This document shows positions 14,401 through 26,385 of a DNA stretch of 46,683 bases, in pieces. The position numbers and the translations under genes were made by a program. Under the pieces are notes generated by a model. That model saw nothing but the letters and a program-made list of their open reading frames with translations, made no database searches and had not been told where the DNA came from. Origin of the DNA: Pigoraptor vietnamica (Eukaryota > Opisthokonta > Filasterea); assembly GCA_943704525.1 (NCBI GenBank), contig CALSCQ010000289.1, forward strand, positions 1-46,683. The letters run 5' to 3'. Within the stretch, counting starts at the first letter, position 1. Every line of letters begins with the position of its first letter.

Positions 14401-17400
14401 AGTGGTACGCGACACCCTGGTAGTACACGACGACCGCAGGACGGTTGCCCGCAAACCTTGAGGCGTCGCGCCCAAACTCAAAGCCACCGTACGAGCGCAT
14501 CGTCAGATCAGACTCGTGGAGAAGCCACTGCCGCTCGATGGGAGAGTTCAATCCATAGTGCGAGTCGTTGACGGGCAGTGTGTAGGGGACGTCGACAAAC
14601 GCCTCGGTTGGGTCCCGCGAGCGGACGGCGGCAGCGAGGCTCGCGTAAAACGCGTTCCCCGTTGCGTTGGGCAGGTTGCTCATGAGCACTTGCGTCGGCG
14701 CGTACTTGCTCGGGAGGACCGAGGCAAACATGGTGGGGACCATCGCCAGCTCCGGTTGGTCCGTTGGCGGCGGATAGAGCGTCGCGACGGCCATGGCAAT
14801 GGCCACGAAGCACGCGGGGAGAAGTAGCTGCGACAGGACGGCCTTCTTGTCCCGCTTCGCGTGGTCGAACCGCTTGACGAGCAGCGCGCCAAACTGGAGG
14901 AGGTAGTGCCCGAACCGGCCCACGTACGCATCCTTCATCGATGCGAGGGGATGGTCGGCAACGTTCTCGGCGCCACCGTTATCGACAGAGCGAATGTCGC
15001 GCACGTTCACAGCCGTGTGCCCATTCTGTTGCGCACCGACAGCCGACGCCTCCTCACCCTCCGGCACAGTCTCCGCTACCTTCAAGAAGACCTCCTCAAG
15101 CGTCGTCACGGCCATTCCGTAGCTCGAGATGCCGAGTTCGTTGCGCGATGCGTCGAGAGCGTCTAGGAGCGCCGGGAAGCAATGCGATTCCTCGCGCGGA
15201 AGAACAAAGGACAGCTCCGCGCCCGCGTTGCCCGTCGGATGCGAGCCCGGCACGTGCGACGCGACAACTTCGGCAACGGCTGTTTCGTTGCAGCCGTTCT
15301 TCTTCACGACTGTGAGATGGTATCCGACACCAAAGCGGCTCTTGAGGAACATCGACGAACCCACGCAGCGCAAACGCCCCTCGGCGATGATCGCGATGCG
15401 GTCGCCCAGAAAGTCAGCCTCATCCCTGTACGTAATGGTGAGAACAGGCCAACATGTCAGGTCAAGGGGGAAGAAAGAAGAAAAAGGCAACATCCGCAAG
15501 ACAAAGAGGCGCAAACGATGCCCACATGTGATGCGTCGAGAGGAGAATCGTGCGGCCTTGCTTGTGCTGGACGAGCAGGTCCCAGATGGCGCGGCGGCTG
15601 CTGACATCGACGCCCGCGGACGCCTCGTCACAGATGATGACCTTGGAGCCGCCCACGAGTGCGAGGCCGACGGAGAGCTTGCGCTTCATGCCACCAGACA
15701 GCGTCTCGGCGTACGCGTGCGTCTTGTCGGCGAGCATGAGATCTGCAATCGCACACAAGTGTTGGTCAATGCCGATGAGTAGGAAGAAAGGAGGCGAACA
15801 ACACAAAGGACCGCGCGTCGCATGAGCGAGAAGCGATGCAACCCACCCTCAATCACTTTCGCACATTCGGCGTCGACCTTCTCCGGTGCAACTCCCTTGA
15901 ACCCGCAGAACAACTGGCAGTGCTCCATGACGGTCAGCTTGTCGAGAAGGCAGTTGTACTGCGGCACGAACCCAAGGCTCTGGCGAATCGAGTCCATGCC
16001 CTCTCGAATGCTCTCGCCGTTCACAAACGCGTCGCCGCTCGTGGGCGGGAAGAGGCCCGTCAACATCGACATGGTCGTCGTTTTGCCTGCACACGGATGC
16101 GTTTACGTGTCAATAGACCCGGACTTTGAGACACGAAGCGTACAACTACCGCACAACAAACGCTACACGAGGGACGCCTACGCACCCGCGCCGTTGTGTC
16201 CGAGAAGGGCCGTGATCTGCCCGCGGTACATGTTCAGCGACAGGTCTTCCACCGCGACCTTCCCGTTGTCGTACACTTTGCCGAGGTGGCACAGACGGAT
16301 CCCGGCCTCCAGCCCCTTGGGATCCTCCTCAAAGTCCGACTGCGGTTTCTTGTGATCGACAGCGGCATCGTCGCTTTCGAGCTGAAGGCGCACGCCATGA
16401 CCGCTCGCGTGCCCATTCGCGTGGCCATTTCCGTTCGCGCGCACGACGGCGTCGTCCTCGATGTCCGAAAGTAGGCGATCGCCGTCCGAGTCTGCGTCGT
16501 CGCGCAAGAGTTCGCCGCGGCTGCGCTTGGACAAGACGGCATCCTTCGCGCGACGGGCCGCATTCGTCACCTTCTCGCGAATGGACACATGAGCCTGCGC
16601 CGACCGCGTGGAGGAGCCTGACGCAGAGGCCGCCGCTGCCGAAGGGGACCAGTAGGACAGCTGGAAGGGGAAGTACCAGGGTCTCGGAACACCGTAGCGA
16701 CCGGGAAACACGCCCTCGATGTACCATGCGAGCACGAGGTAGATGAAGCTATCGACGAATAGCATCACGATGACGCTGCCAAAGTTGAAGTCGTCGTACG
16801 GCTGCGTCTCGAAAATGTTGTTCCAGTGGAGACCGTCGCCCTACGCCACGACGCGAGCGCAGAGTGAGCGATGAAGCTGTCACACACCTATCAACGCAGC
16901 ACAAACGTCATGAATACTGCAGCACGCACCCGCTGCTCGAATTGGGAGAGGTAGTCAGCGCCAAGGCCGAGTGCTGTCGTGGACAGCAGACAAGCCGCGC
17001 CTTTTTGCGACCGCGTCATCATTTCGGAATTGCGCATGACGATAACGTAGGGAAGGTACTGCATCGCGAACCAAGGAATATCAGAAACAACGCGAACGGG
17101 GACGAATCAAGAGCGCAACACATACGTACCGACACAAAGTAGATGATGCCTGCGCACGCAGCGGCGAGCTTGGCGCGCGAAAAAAACACGCTGATGAGGA
17201 AGCTGAGCGAGATAGTCGCCATCGCAAATGCGACGAGGAACACGAAGATCACACCGGCACCCGAGTAAATCAGCAGACCTGCGCGAGGCATGCATGAGGT
17301 GAGCCACAACACAATGCGCACACAGGGGAGTCATGTGTGCAGGCAAATGCAAGCGGACACATGCAGGCATTATGCTAGCGGACGGTCGACGCACCCCCGG

Positions 17401-19408
17401 CCTTGATGATGACTGTGATGAAGATGCTCGAAGTGACCATGAAGACGAGGCCCTGAATGTACCACCCGGCCCAGTAGATGCCTGTCTTGAGTCCCATCAT
17501 CTGTGGAAATACACAAGAGTGAGATTGCGCATATAAACACCGACAAATGTCCCGACAAACGAAGCATGGACACAAACGCAGCCGCGCACACGGAACGACA
17601 AAGTCAAATTGGCGCGTATGAACCTCTAGCGCGAGTCGATAAACAGCAACAAACAGGCGCAAAAACAAACCTTCATGACCTCCTTGAGCCGCAGCTCCTT
17701 TTCGTGCACAATCCCCTTCACCAGCATCGACACGGAGTAAATCCACGACAGGACCATCAGCAGCGGAAAGGTGTAGGCGATGCCCGATGCGAAGCTGTCC
17801 TTTGTGTGCTGCGCTCAGTGCATAACAAGGTAAGGCCGTCATCCACACAGAACGTCACGTGCGCTCATATAATCCAACATACCTCCGGATAAGGCGTATT
17901 CTCGACGTACGTCGCAAGGTCAAGGGTGCGTCCTGTGCGATAGCGGATGATTGCGCTGAAAGGGCACAATAAGACTTAGTTGTCAAGTCACATATCGGTT
18001 GAAATGAGAAAGTCCGCGAAGAAGCACACACCGGTCGACAATGTCGTGAAGCATGGTGAAGCCGCCGTAGAGGTAAATCGCGCCACCGTACGGGGCCTTC
18101 CGGCGATAGTTCGGAAAGATTTTGTCGGTGCGCTGCGTGCCGAAGGGATACGGGCGCAGGCGCAGCGTGTAGTCGATGACCGTTGGAACCTTGCCGTCCA
18201 CAACGCCATTGAATACAATCCCTGCGCAGGTAGCGATTCGTACGCTTGGTCAACGCAGGAACACACGTAAATTGCGACCGTGTACGACTCTCGCACGTCT
18301 TTCATAGGCATACCTCCAAGCACGTCGTTGTTGCCCGTTGCGTAGGCCTCGAGCGTCGCATCGTCTGGAAATGGCTTGAGCGACTGCGGGGTGTCAGGTC
18401 ACGGCACATGAGGCACATGCGTGCAGAACAAACTTTCGGCGCATCGCGATGACTGGCTGCCTAACACAGCGGCCGCGCACGCACCTGTGCCAGAACCAGG
18501 ACGGACATCGGCCCGAAGTAATCCGACACTTCACGCTTGAGCGCATCAATGATGTCTTCCACTGCCGCGTTCAAAGTATAGTCAATGATCTGTATGTTGG
18601 CTCAACACGACCTATTCCACTACCTCCTCACGGACAGCATTGACTCACCCTCGCCACCAGCAGGAGCATACAGGATCTGCTTGCTCAACATCGCCGTAAC
18701 GATGTCTGTCGCGCGATCGTGGCGTACTCTCCCACCGTCATCGGGCGGCAGGGTGACATTGGCGCTGCCTTCAGTCACGTCGCGCCGGTTCATGATCGCG
18801 TCGAAGTAAGCCTCGCCGAAACTGGAGTGAAGAGCGCAAAGCATCAATACCACAACAAAATTCAATTCGGCGAAAGCAAGTGCGAACGCAACATACCCGC
18901 GGTACGTCTGGAGACACGCTGTGCCCATCGATGGAAGGCACACGGCCGGCGAGATGGCTGCACATCATAGTACGTAAGCACCAAGCCAATCCATCCAGTT
19001 GCGTCAATGCGACGGCAGTAAGTAAGCACCAAGTAGATCCATCTAGCAGTTGCGTGAATGCGACGGCAGTAAGTAAGCACCAAGCAGAGCCATCCACCAG
19101 TCGTGAATGCAACGGTCGCAAGTGCGTCATCTAGTTGCGTGATTGTAACGGCAATCGCCGCGTACAAACCATCGTTATAGTGCACGGGCGGCTTGCGATG
19201 CCGCACATAGAGCAGGATGAGGAAGAGGACGAGCGGAAGAGCCACCTCCACGAGGGACGCAATCGGACGCCGACGCTGTAAGAGTGAAGGATTGTTGAAG
19301 GCTTGGAGTCAATATGGCTTCAATACAATCGGATGGCGAGTTGCGACAACGCACCTTCAGGAGGTAGTTCTTCCACAGAATGAGCCGCAGCTGCCGCAAG
19401 TTCGCCAT
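11496..19408 (-). CDS. Full-size ABCA-family lipid transporter
   Basis: ABC transporter of subfamily A, TMD1-NBD1-TMD2-NBD2, roughly 1,900 residues in about 24 exons; such proteins flip or export lipids. The start [18 protein letters not shown] (ATG 19408) is followed by a membrane segment, a large extracellular loop (~18960-18000) and a membrane block (~17890-16750). NBD1: Walker A GHNGAGKTT split by an intron at ~16190/16087, [17 protein letters not shown], Walker [23 protein letters not shown] linker with [14 protein letters not shown] precedes NBD1. TMD2 runs ~14950-12970. NBD2: GVNGAGKTT split at ~12732/12614, [38 protein letters not shown]. The C-terminal regulatory domain ends with [14 protein letters not shown]. 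The overall match to animal ABCA1-like proteins is strong. The small exons of TMD1 are the least precisely placed, and one acceptor near 18601 looks weak. Confidence 0.93.
18971..19150 (-). repeat. Intronic minisatellite in the ABCA gene
   Basis: About 3.5 imperfect copies of a ~50-bp unit fill the second ABCA intron (18958-19169). Each full copy has GTAAGCACCAAG on the plus strand and ends with TGCGACGGCAGTAA or a variant. The leftmost copy lies next to exon 3 and the degenerate rightmost copy next to exon 2. Confidence 0.8.
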
Positions 19409-19986
19409 TCCCTTGAACCGGCCCACGGCACGCTTGACCGACGCTCAAAGGCCCCGGGACGCGAGAGAAGAGAGAGACGTGGATTGCTTGCGGCAATCAG
19501 CGCCTCACCAGAGTTGAACGACACATGTGCGGCCTTATTAACGCGCTGCGACCACGCTAACAGTGCATGTGAGTTGGAGACAAACGCTTGTCTTCTCAGC
19601 GCGACGTGAGACGGACTTTGAACACGCCCACACACTCACAGACGCGACGCTTCACGAGTGGATGCGTTGGTGTGCTACCCCGTCACCGTCGGAAACCCAC
19701 AGCACGGAAGGTGACACAGACGGAGACGGACAGTGCCATTTATATAAATTATGGGCATATAATGGATTAATTAGGAAATTATTATTGTCCCAAAATGGAA
19801 AGTTATGGGAAGACGGAAAATTGTGAATCATCATTTTTTTGGTGCGGAACATTTTCGCAGTCACGTGAGAAGTAACGCCTGGCGCCAAAAAAGTTTGAAT
19901 TCCAATTTCGCCGTCCACACAAAAGGTCAGTGGCAAGGCCACCGTTCATCGCGCTTGCTGCAGCATCTTTCGCTGGCAATCGCAGA
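19409..19986. promoter_or_regulatory. Divergent promoter, ABCA / HAUS4, with AT-rich island
   Basis: 578 bp between two opposite starts. Positions ~19738-19850 are strikingly AT-rich against the GC-rich background, with TATATAAA at 19741-19748. A perfect TCACGTGA palindrome lies at 19861-19868. No coding potential is seen; a 96-residue minus-strand frame here has no recognisable features. Confidence 0.55.
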
Positions 19987-21822
19987 ATGACGGACGCAAA
20001 AGCAGACTATGGTATGTGCGCTTGTGATTATGTGCACATTCGTCTCCAAATGTGCTGACCATCTCAAAACGCAACGCAGTGCGGACGTTGCTCCCGATTG
20101 CGGTGCCCGCGGGTGACTTGGACCGCAACCCCGAATTTGCCAAACTGTTGGCTGAAATTGGCGAGAGGTATCTCACGAAGACGGGCGCCAGCAAGACGTG
20201 TTCTGCGCGCGTGGAAAAGGCCACTCTCGCCATGCAGCAGGATAAGGCACGCTACTTGCAGCGCGAGGCACTTTACCGCGAACTGAGGGACATACTCACC
20301 GAGACAACCGGGACTCGGGACGAGGTGGGCAGTGTGTGCCGTGTTTCGTGCGGGTCGGAATTGTGTCTATTCACACTTAAACGTTCGACCGTAGATGCGG
20401 GAACGACTGGAGCTTCTGCTTTCGATCGCGGAGGCCAAGAACTGCCTCGATCTGTCGAACGTCCACGCAGATGAGGGCGTCACCGTACTAGGGCTGCACT
20501 CTTCCGACTTGGATGCTTTGGCGCGCTCAAAACTCGGCGGCAAGATTGATGTAAGTCGCACTCCACGTGAAACGTTCTGTCTTTTCGGTGTTGGTGTTGT
20601 GCAAGTTCTCTGTGTATAGCAGCAAGCGTCGAAGCACCCTATACATGCAGCGTCACGAGTTACTTTTGAAGGACAAGAACAAACGCATGCGCTTCGCACG
20701 CAGCTTCAGCCGCTGCAACAGGCACTCATTCCAGAGGTCGAGTCGCGCATGAAGCGGAAGTGCGAATCGATACACGGCTTCTACTCCGGCGGCATCCCGG
20801 GTGGGTTCCTCACACCGCGTTGCTATCGCAACTTGAATGTGATGGCAGCGGCTTACAAATACGTCGAAATTTGCAGAAACCGCGGCAAACGGCGATCTCG
20901 GCCTTGCGAAGGCGTCGCAACTCCCCCAGATCGTCGCGGGCGACAGGGAGCGACTGGCGGTGGACACGGACCGGCTCGAAGCGAACCGCCACACATATCT
21001 GCGGCTATCGCAGGAGCACATTCAGGTACCCTTTTATCCGTCACTGACAGCACACACCCCAGTGTTGATGTTATACGTCATGCGACCCAATTGAGCAAGT
21101 GCTCACGTGTGCCGTCCCTCCGCCCGCCCCACAGATCATGCTCAAGTCGATTGCTGCGATGGACGCCGTGGTGAATCTCCACCGCCTCCAATTGCAGCCG
21201 CAAGCGGACGATGTGGCCGCGCGGTTCATTGCGGCCAAGTGCGATGCCATGTGCCTCAAGCTCAGGTGCGTGGCTTGCATACACAGCCATCTATCTGATC
21301 CAAGCGGTCACCTTCGCACACTTGCGCACACGCGCACGCCGCATATTTCCTATGTCCCAATGCATATGCTTTCGTATACTGTGCTCTGACACTGCTTCTT
21401 TCTCCGCGAAACAGTGTTCTGAAGCACCAAATCATTAGCGAGACGTACACACCCGACACTGTGGCGGCCTTGAAGAAGATCCGGTGGGTGCTTTTCATCT
21501 TCTCTCAACAGAGAGGAGGCGTGTGCGGGCGTGTTTGTGTTGTGCGTGTGTGTGTTGTGTGTGTGTATGTGTCGTTGTGTTTACGCCAATAATTGCTTCC
21601 CGTGAGTTGGGTATGTTATAATGCAAATCTCTCGCCCACAGGGCACACCTCGACGACGCGCACAAGAAGGCCGTTGCCGAGAGCGCACAGTCCACTGCCG
21701 CTCTGTCTGCATATGAGTCTGTCGGAATGGGCTTTTCGTCGCTTGTGTCTGAGTATGCCTCGCTGCTGGAGGAGATCGAGAACAGGCGGTGGGCGCTCTC
21801 CGAGCTCTCCCGCGACGTATGA
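19987..21822 (+). CDS. HAUS4: HAUS4-like augmin subunit
   Basis: Probable subunit 4 of the augmin (HAUS) complex, which recruits gamma-tubulin to spindle microtubules for branching nucleation. Eight exons in phase: 19987-20011, 20080-20324, 20395-20550, 20620-20800, 20877-21025, 21135-21265, 21415-21483 and 21642-21822, giving 378 residues (human 363). The C-terminal signature ISETYTPDTVAALKKIR is followed by AYESVGMGFSSLVSEYAS and ENRRWALSEL, matching the conserved end of HAUS4. The rest is mostly helical and coiled-coil prone, weakly conserved as usual for augmin. The first coding exon holds only eight codons. The gene ends 183 bp before the TBC1D20 start on the same strand. An unrelated coiled-coil protein is the alternative. 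Confidence 0.78.
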
Positions 21823-22005
21823 CACGCAAATACAGACAGCAGGGTACTGATGTTCAGGACTCTCGTAATCCTCACCTAGCATCAAACACTACACAAAGCG
21901 CTCACGTCATCAGGCCGACTGCGACCAAGTTTCGAAGCTCGCCGAAGAAGAGCGTCTTTCCGTGTTCTGCACTGACAGCTCGACAGCTTCGGTATATAGA
22001 TAACA

Positions 22006-22463
22006 ATGGCTAAGAATCGCACGCGTCGCCGGACATCGGGCGCGCTCCGCAACATCTCTCACGTTTCTTCGTACGCTCTCGCGCACTTGAATGGTATGGC
22101 CACGAGACGCGTGCGTGTGTGCGCGTGGCGTGGCCGCGTGTGTATTGCATTTAGAGCGGTGCGCTGGTTGGGTGGGATGCGCGGCTTTGGGGGTGAAACG
22201 CGCTGTGATCGCCCGCAGCAAACCAATCCCACGTCGATGCGCTGGAAAAAGTGCGCCGAATCAACACCGCGCTCGCGGACGGCGACTTGGAATCGCTGCG
22301 TTCTCTTGCAATTACGTCTCGCGGGCTCGTCAACAACGACATTCGAGCGGTGGCGTGGCCGAGACTGCTGGGCGCTAATGTGTCTGGCGCACTACACTAT
22401 GCAGGTGTGTGGGTGTACGGTCATCCGATCGCTTTCAACGCCTTCTATCCCTGTGTTGATGCC

Positions 22464-22503
<40 letters not shown>

Positions 22504-24146
22504 TGTGCATCTTGCGTTGCGTGCAGACGCAATATGCGACAACGAATATTCTCGCCAGATCAGTCTTGACGTCAATCGCTCGCTCTTCCGATATCCGAAG
22601 GGTGCGTGCTGCCTGTATTGTTGCCTGCGTCGATCTGACGAATGGGTTGCACGCACTCTTGTCCACGTTTGCGAGATCTTACGTTAATGTTCCTTATGTA
22701 TGCTGTGTGCGAAGGCATCCGTGAGAGCGAGCGTCGCGCACTGCGCGTCAAGCTAGAGAGGCTAATGAACGGCATTGTGTGCCACTACCCTCACCTGCAC
22801 TATTATCAGGTGCGGAAGAAGTGCGTCCGAGACCTGTGTGCGTGCCTGTGCGCGTGCGGTTGGCGCTAACTGCGAGGGTCTTCTCACCACAGGGCTTCCA
22901 CGACATCTGCTCGGTGTTGCTTATTGTCGCTGGCGAAACGGCTGCGTTTGCAATGCTTCAAGTTCTGTGCCACGCGCACTTGAGGTACGAGAGTGACCCG
23001 TGCGTGTGGCGTGTGCGCGCGTGTGTGCTTGTGCGTGCGTTTGTGCGCGCTTTCAGGTGTAGTAGTGGAATTAGGGTCTGTTGCGTGTGTCAGCCCGCTC
23101 AAGCATGACATCGCATCGCACATAGGGATTTTATGGGACGGACTCTCGACGGCGCTTCTCGCCAGTTGTCTCTCTTGCTTCCGCTGGTGCAGAGACTTGA
23201 CCCAGAGCTGGCCAACCACATCGCGGCGTGAGTTTTCAGCGCCTCTCAGTCTGTGGGCTGTCGATATGCGCAACAAACACATAATTACGCAGAACTGCAC
23301 TCTTTTCTCACACAGCCACTGTGCACCGACACTCATCCTTTCTCAAATTCATTCGCCGTATCCTGACCTTCTGTTTTTAAACCGAATGGCAGCTCCGGCA
23401 TTCCGCCACACTTTGCACTGAGCTGGGTGATAACGTGGTTCAGTCACGTCGTCGAGGACATTGACGTCCTCGCGCGCGTGTTCGACGTCTTCATCGCATC
23501 ACACCCACTCGTGCCCATCTACGTCGCCGCCGCTGTGAGTCGCCTGTAGCGCCTGTCTTGCGAAGGCGTGGTGGCGCTTGTGTGGCACTTGTTGTTGGGA
23601 AGAGATTGCTCTCTGACTGTTTATCGCACGCAAAATGTCGGCAGCTCGTGCTTCACCGTCGTTCGGACATTCTCGCAGCCGAGGCGGAATTCAGCGAAAT
23701 GCACGGGCTAATGTGCAAGCTCGCAAGAACATTCCCGGCCGAAACGCTCGTTGCGCGCGCCCGCGAGGCCTTCGTGTCACACCCGCCCGCAAAATTGCTC
23801 TCGGCTATGCAAGTGAAGGGCAGGTGGGTACCACGTTTGACGACGCGGGTGAGCCCGGCTCAATTACTCGTTTTCGTTGATTTTTTTTCCTACTTCGTGT
23901 AGTCTTGCGATGTCTGGATACCGAACACTTCGGAAGGACGGCACGCCCGCCCTACTTCACGATAAGGAGCAGGCGGCCGACGGGTTCGTGCACGTTGCTT
24001 CAGGCGGCAAAGTGCAGGCTGAGAAATCGGAGGGCGCTCGATCAAGACTCCTCGCACCGGCTGCTAGGGCTGTTGCTGTGGGCGTATCGGCAGTCGTGTG
24101 GGGCGCTGCATTGTACGCCTTTGGAGAGGCGCAGGGATGGATCTAA
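22006..24146 (+). CDS. TBC1D20: TBC1D20-like RAB1 GTPase-activating protein
   Basis: ER-anchored TBC domain protein that stimulates GTP hydrolysis by RAB1 (RAB18 is also reported) and so acts in ER-Golgi traffic. Nine exons in phase: 22006-22093, 22219-22404, 22527-22601, 22715-22809, 22893-22984, 23126-23227, 23393-23534, 23645-23823 and 23903-24146, giving 400 residues (human 403). The catalytic arginine finger is in SLDVNRSL and the glutamine finger in HYYQGFHD. ALSWVITWFSHV and ASHPLVPIYVAAA are typical of this family. A single C-terminal hydrophobic segment (VAVGVSAVVWGAALYAF) gives the tail anchor. Intron 2 carries a (TG)19 repeat. The acceptor of exon 4 is AAG rather than CAG/TAG. Confidence 0.94.
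22465..22502 (+). repeat. (TG)n microsatellite in TBC1D20 intron 2
   Basis: About 19 uninterrupted TG units on the sense strand, between exons ending at 22404 and starting at 22527. Confidence 0.95.
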
Positions 24147-24623
24147 ATTGTCAGTGACTGCTGTGTGCATCGAGACCCCGTCGTCACTGTTTTGCGCTCA
24201 GTTTCCCGCCCCGTAGTTCAATGCAACAAATGCTAATGGCGAGGCTGGAGGTAGTCGTCGAATGCCAGTCCGTGCTGGCAAAACGGACTGCTGGGCACGT
24301 GACTAATCCGGACACACATTCCCTGGCAACTGTTCGCGCGGCTGCGGATTTGCCGACCCCCGGAATTCCTCAAAAATTCAAATTGTTCGCAACAGTGACA
24401 CGGAGTGGCTGGTCCAGAACAAGAGCGAAAGAGGACGGCGAAGAGGGAGAAGGCGTCAAAGTGTGAACCTTTCGAGGCCGCTATTCCGTTCCACGCAACA
24501 GCAGCACACAGCTTGTGAGAGTTTGCACGTGCCTTCGTCGCACGCATGCACTGCTGAGCACACTGCGGCCCCGAGTGGGCTGCGGCGCCTTTTGGGGACC
24601 AACAGCAACCCTTGGCCGTCCCA
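24147..24623. promoter_or_regulatory. Intergenic, TBC1D20 to ZDHHC1-like
   Basis: 477 bp between two plus-strand genes; holds the TBC1D20 3' end and the ZDHHC promoter. CACGTG occurs at 24296-24301. No other structure was recognised. Confidence 0.4.
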
Positions 24624-24877
24624 ATGGCGCTCATACGACGGCACGGGTGGCAGTGGCCGCTGCACCCGTTTCAGGCCATTGCGTGGCTCGTGATTGTGTT
24701 CTTCGCCGTGTGCTATTTTGGCATCCTCGTGCGAAACATTCCCTACTACTGGCGAGGGACTGCCTATGTCGTATCCGCACATGCACTTTCCGCTGCGCAC
24801 TCTCCATCTACAGTCGTCCTCCGTATATGTGTGTGTGCCAACCCAACGGGAATGCAGTTGCTCTGTGAGGTCATACT

Positions 24878-24944
<67 letters not shown>

Positions 24945-26327
24945 GTCGTGTGTGTTAACTCGAACGTAATGCTATGCGTGGTCATACTCCATCTCCCTTC
25001 CGTCGTATGTATCAACTCGAACGTACTGCTGTGCTTGGCCATTCTTATTCTCTTCAGTCGTTGTATGTGACACCGAAAGGCGAAGCGGCTTTTGTTGTCC
25101 TTGACTGTCCGATGTGTGTGCGAACGCCAGGTGCTCGGCGTGCTGCTCTTCATCGCCGTCGTAACCACTTTTGCGACGACCATCTCCGATGCCTCGGATC
25201 CGAACGTGAAGTTCTGGACGGTCGAGGAGCGCCCTCAAGGCGAACCGCCAGAGAAGGCCATTGTCGACTGCTTCTGCTACATTTGCCAGGTGCAAGTGTG
25301 AGTGGCCCCTGGTTGCGGTTGCCTGCAGTCGCAGTGTGCAGCTGGAGGATAGGGGCGAGAGAGTGAAGGGAGGCTGAGATGGAGTAGGGTTGGAGGGTTT
25401 GAGTCTTGGAGAAGGAGTAGTTTAACGAGAACAGTTGCGCCGTGCAGATGGGCGTTGTTGTTGTTGTTGGGGGGGGGTGCACATTCATTTGAGCCGTTGC
25501 GGCTGTCGTTCGCCCCTCAAAATTCATGTGGCGTTGCGCACATGCTGCAGGGGAACAAAATCGAAGCACTGCCGCGCGTGCGACAAGTGCGTGTCCGACT
25601 TTGACCACCATTGCAAGTGGCTCAACAACTGCGTGGGAGGGAGGAATTACAGGTGAGTGTAGGACCCCATGTCAGACGCGACTCGATTTGAATAGTTATT
25701 TGCGCTGCATTCATACGCGCTCTCAAAGCTGCGTGCACATTGGGCGCGCCCACATTTGTCTGATGCTCTACTGCCCGTGCACGCAGGCTGTTTATTATAT
25801 GCCTGACGTCGTCGCTCCTCGCGGCCATTGGCGTGACGGCGGTTGCATTCTATCTCTTTATCCGCCATTTCGTGGACTCGTCCGCACGTGGAGGTGGGGG
25901 CAAGCCGCGAAGCAGTCTGTATCTCATATTCACGCAGAGGATATGTGTGAAGGAATAGTGTGTGTGCAGTCTGTGTCTCCACTGAACACAGAGAGGGCGC
26001 GATGGAATTAGAGTAACGTGTGGCCGCACGACTCACCCCGGATACACTCTGTCGTTGTTCTTGTGTGTGTGCATGCGGTCTTATTTACGCCCCAAATCGC
26101 TGCGCACAGCGTACGACTTTTTCGGCTCGACGGGTTCCGACGATGCGTTCGCGGCCGTAGCGGGCGTCTGCGCCTTCCTCTCGGCCCTCGCAATCTATCT
26201 CGTTGGCCACCTCTGGTGTTTCCACATGTACCTCAGTGGGTGTTGTTTGTTAACGGGAACGATAGCATATCACGCGCGCGCCCACACACTCCCACATACA
26301 CGCTCACACACGCCCTCACACACGCAC

Positions 26328-26385
<58 letters not shown>

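Noticed and set aside
18971-19150. CRISPR-like array
   Set aside because: The repeats are adjacent tandem copies without unique spacers, inside an intron of a eukaryotic gene.
19652-19942. 96-residue minus-strand frame in the ABCA/HAUS4 promoter
   Set aside because: Its middle is the translated AT-rich island; no conserved features.
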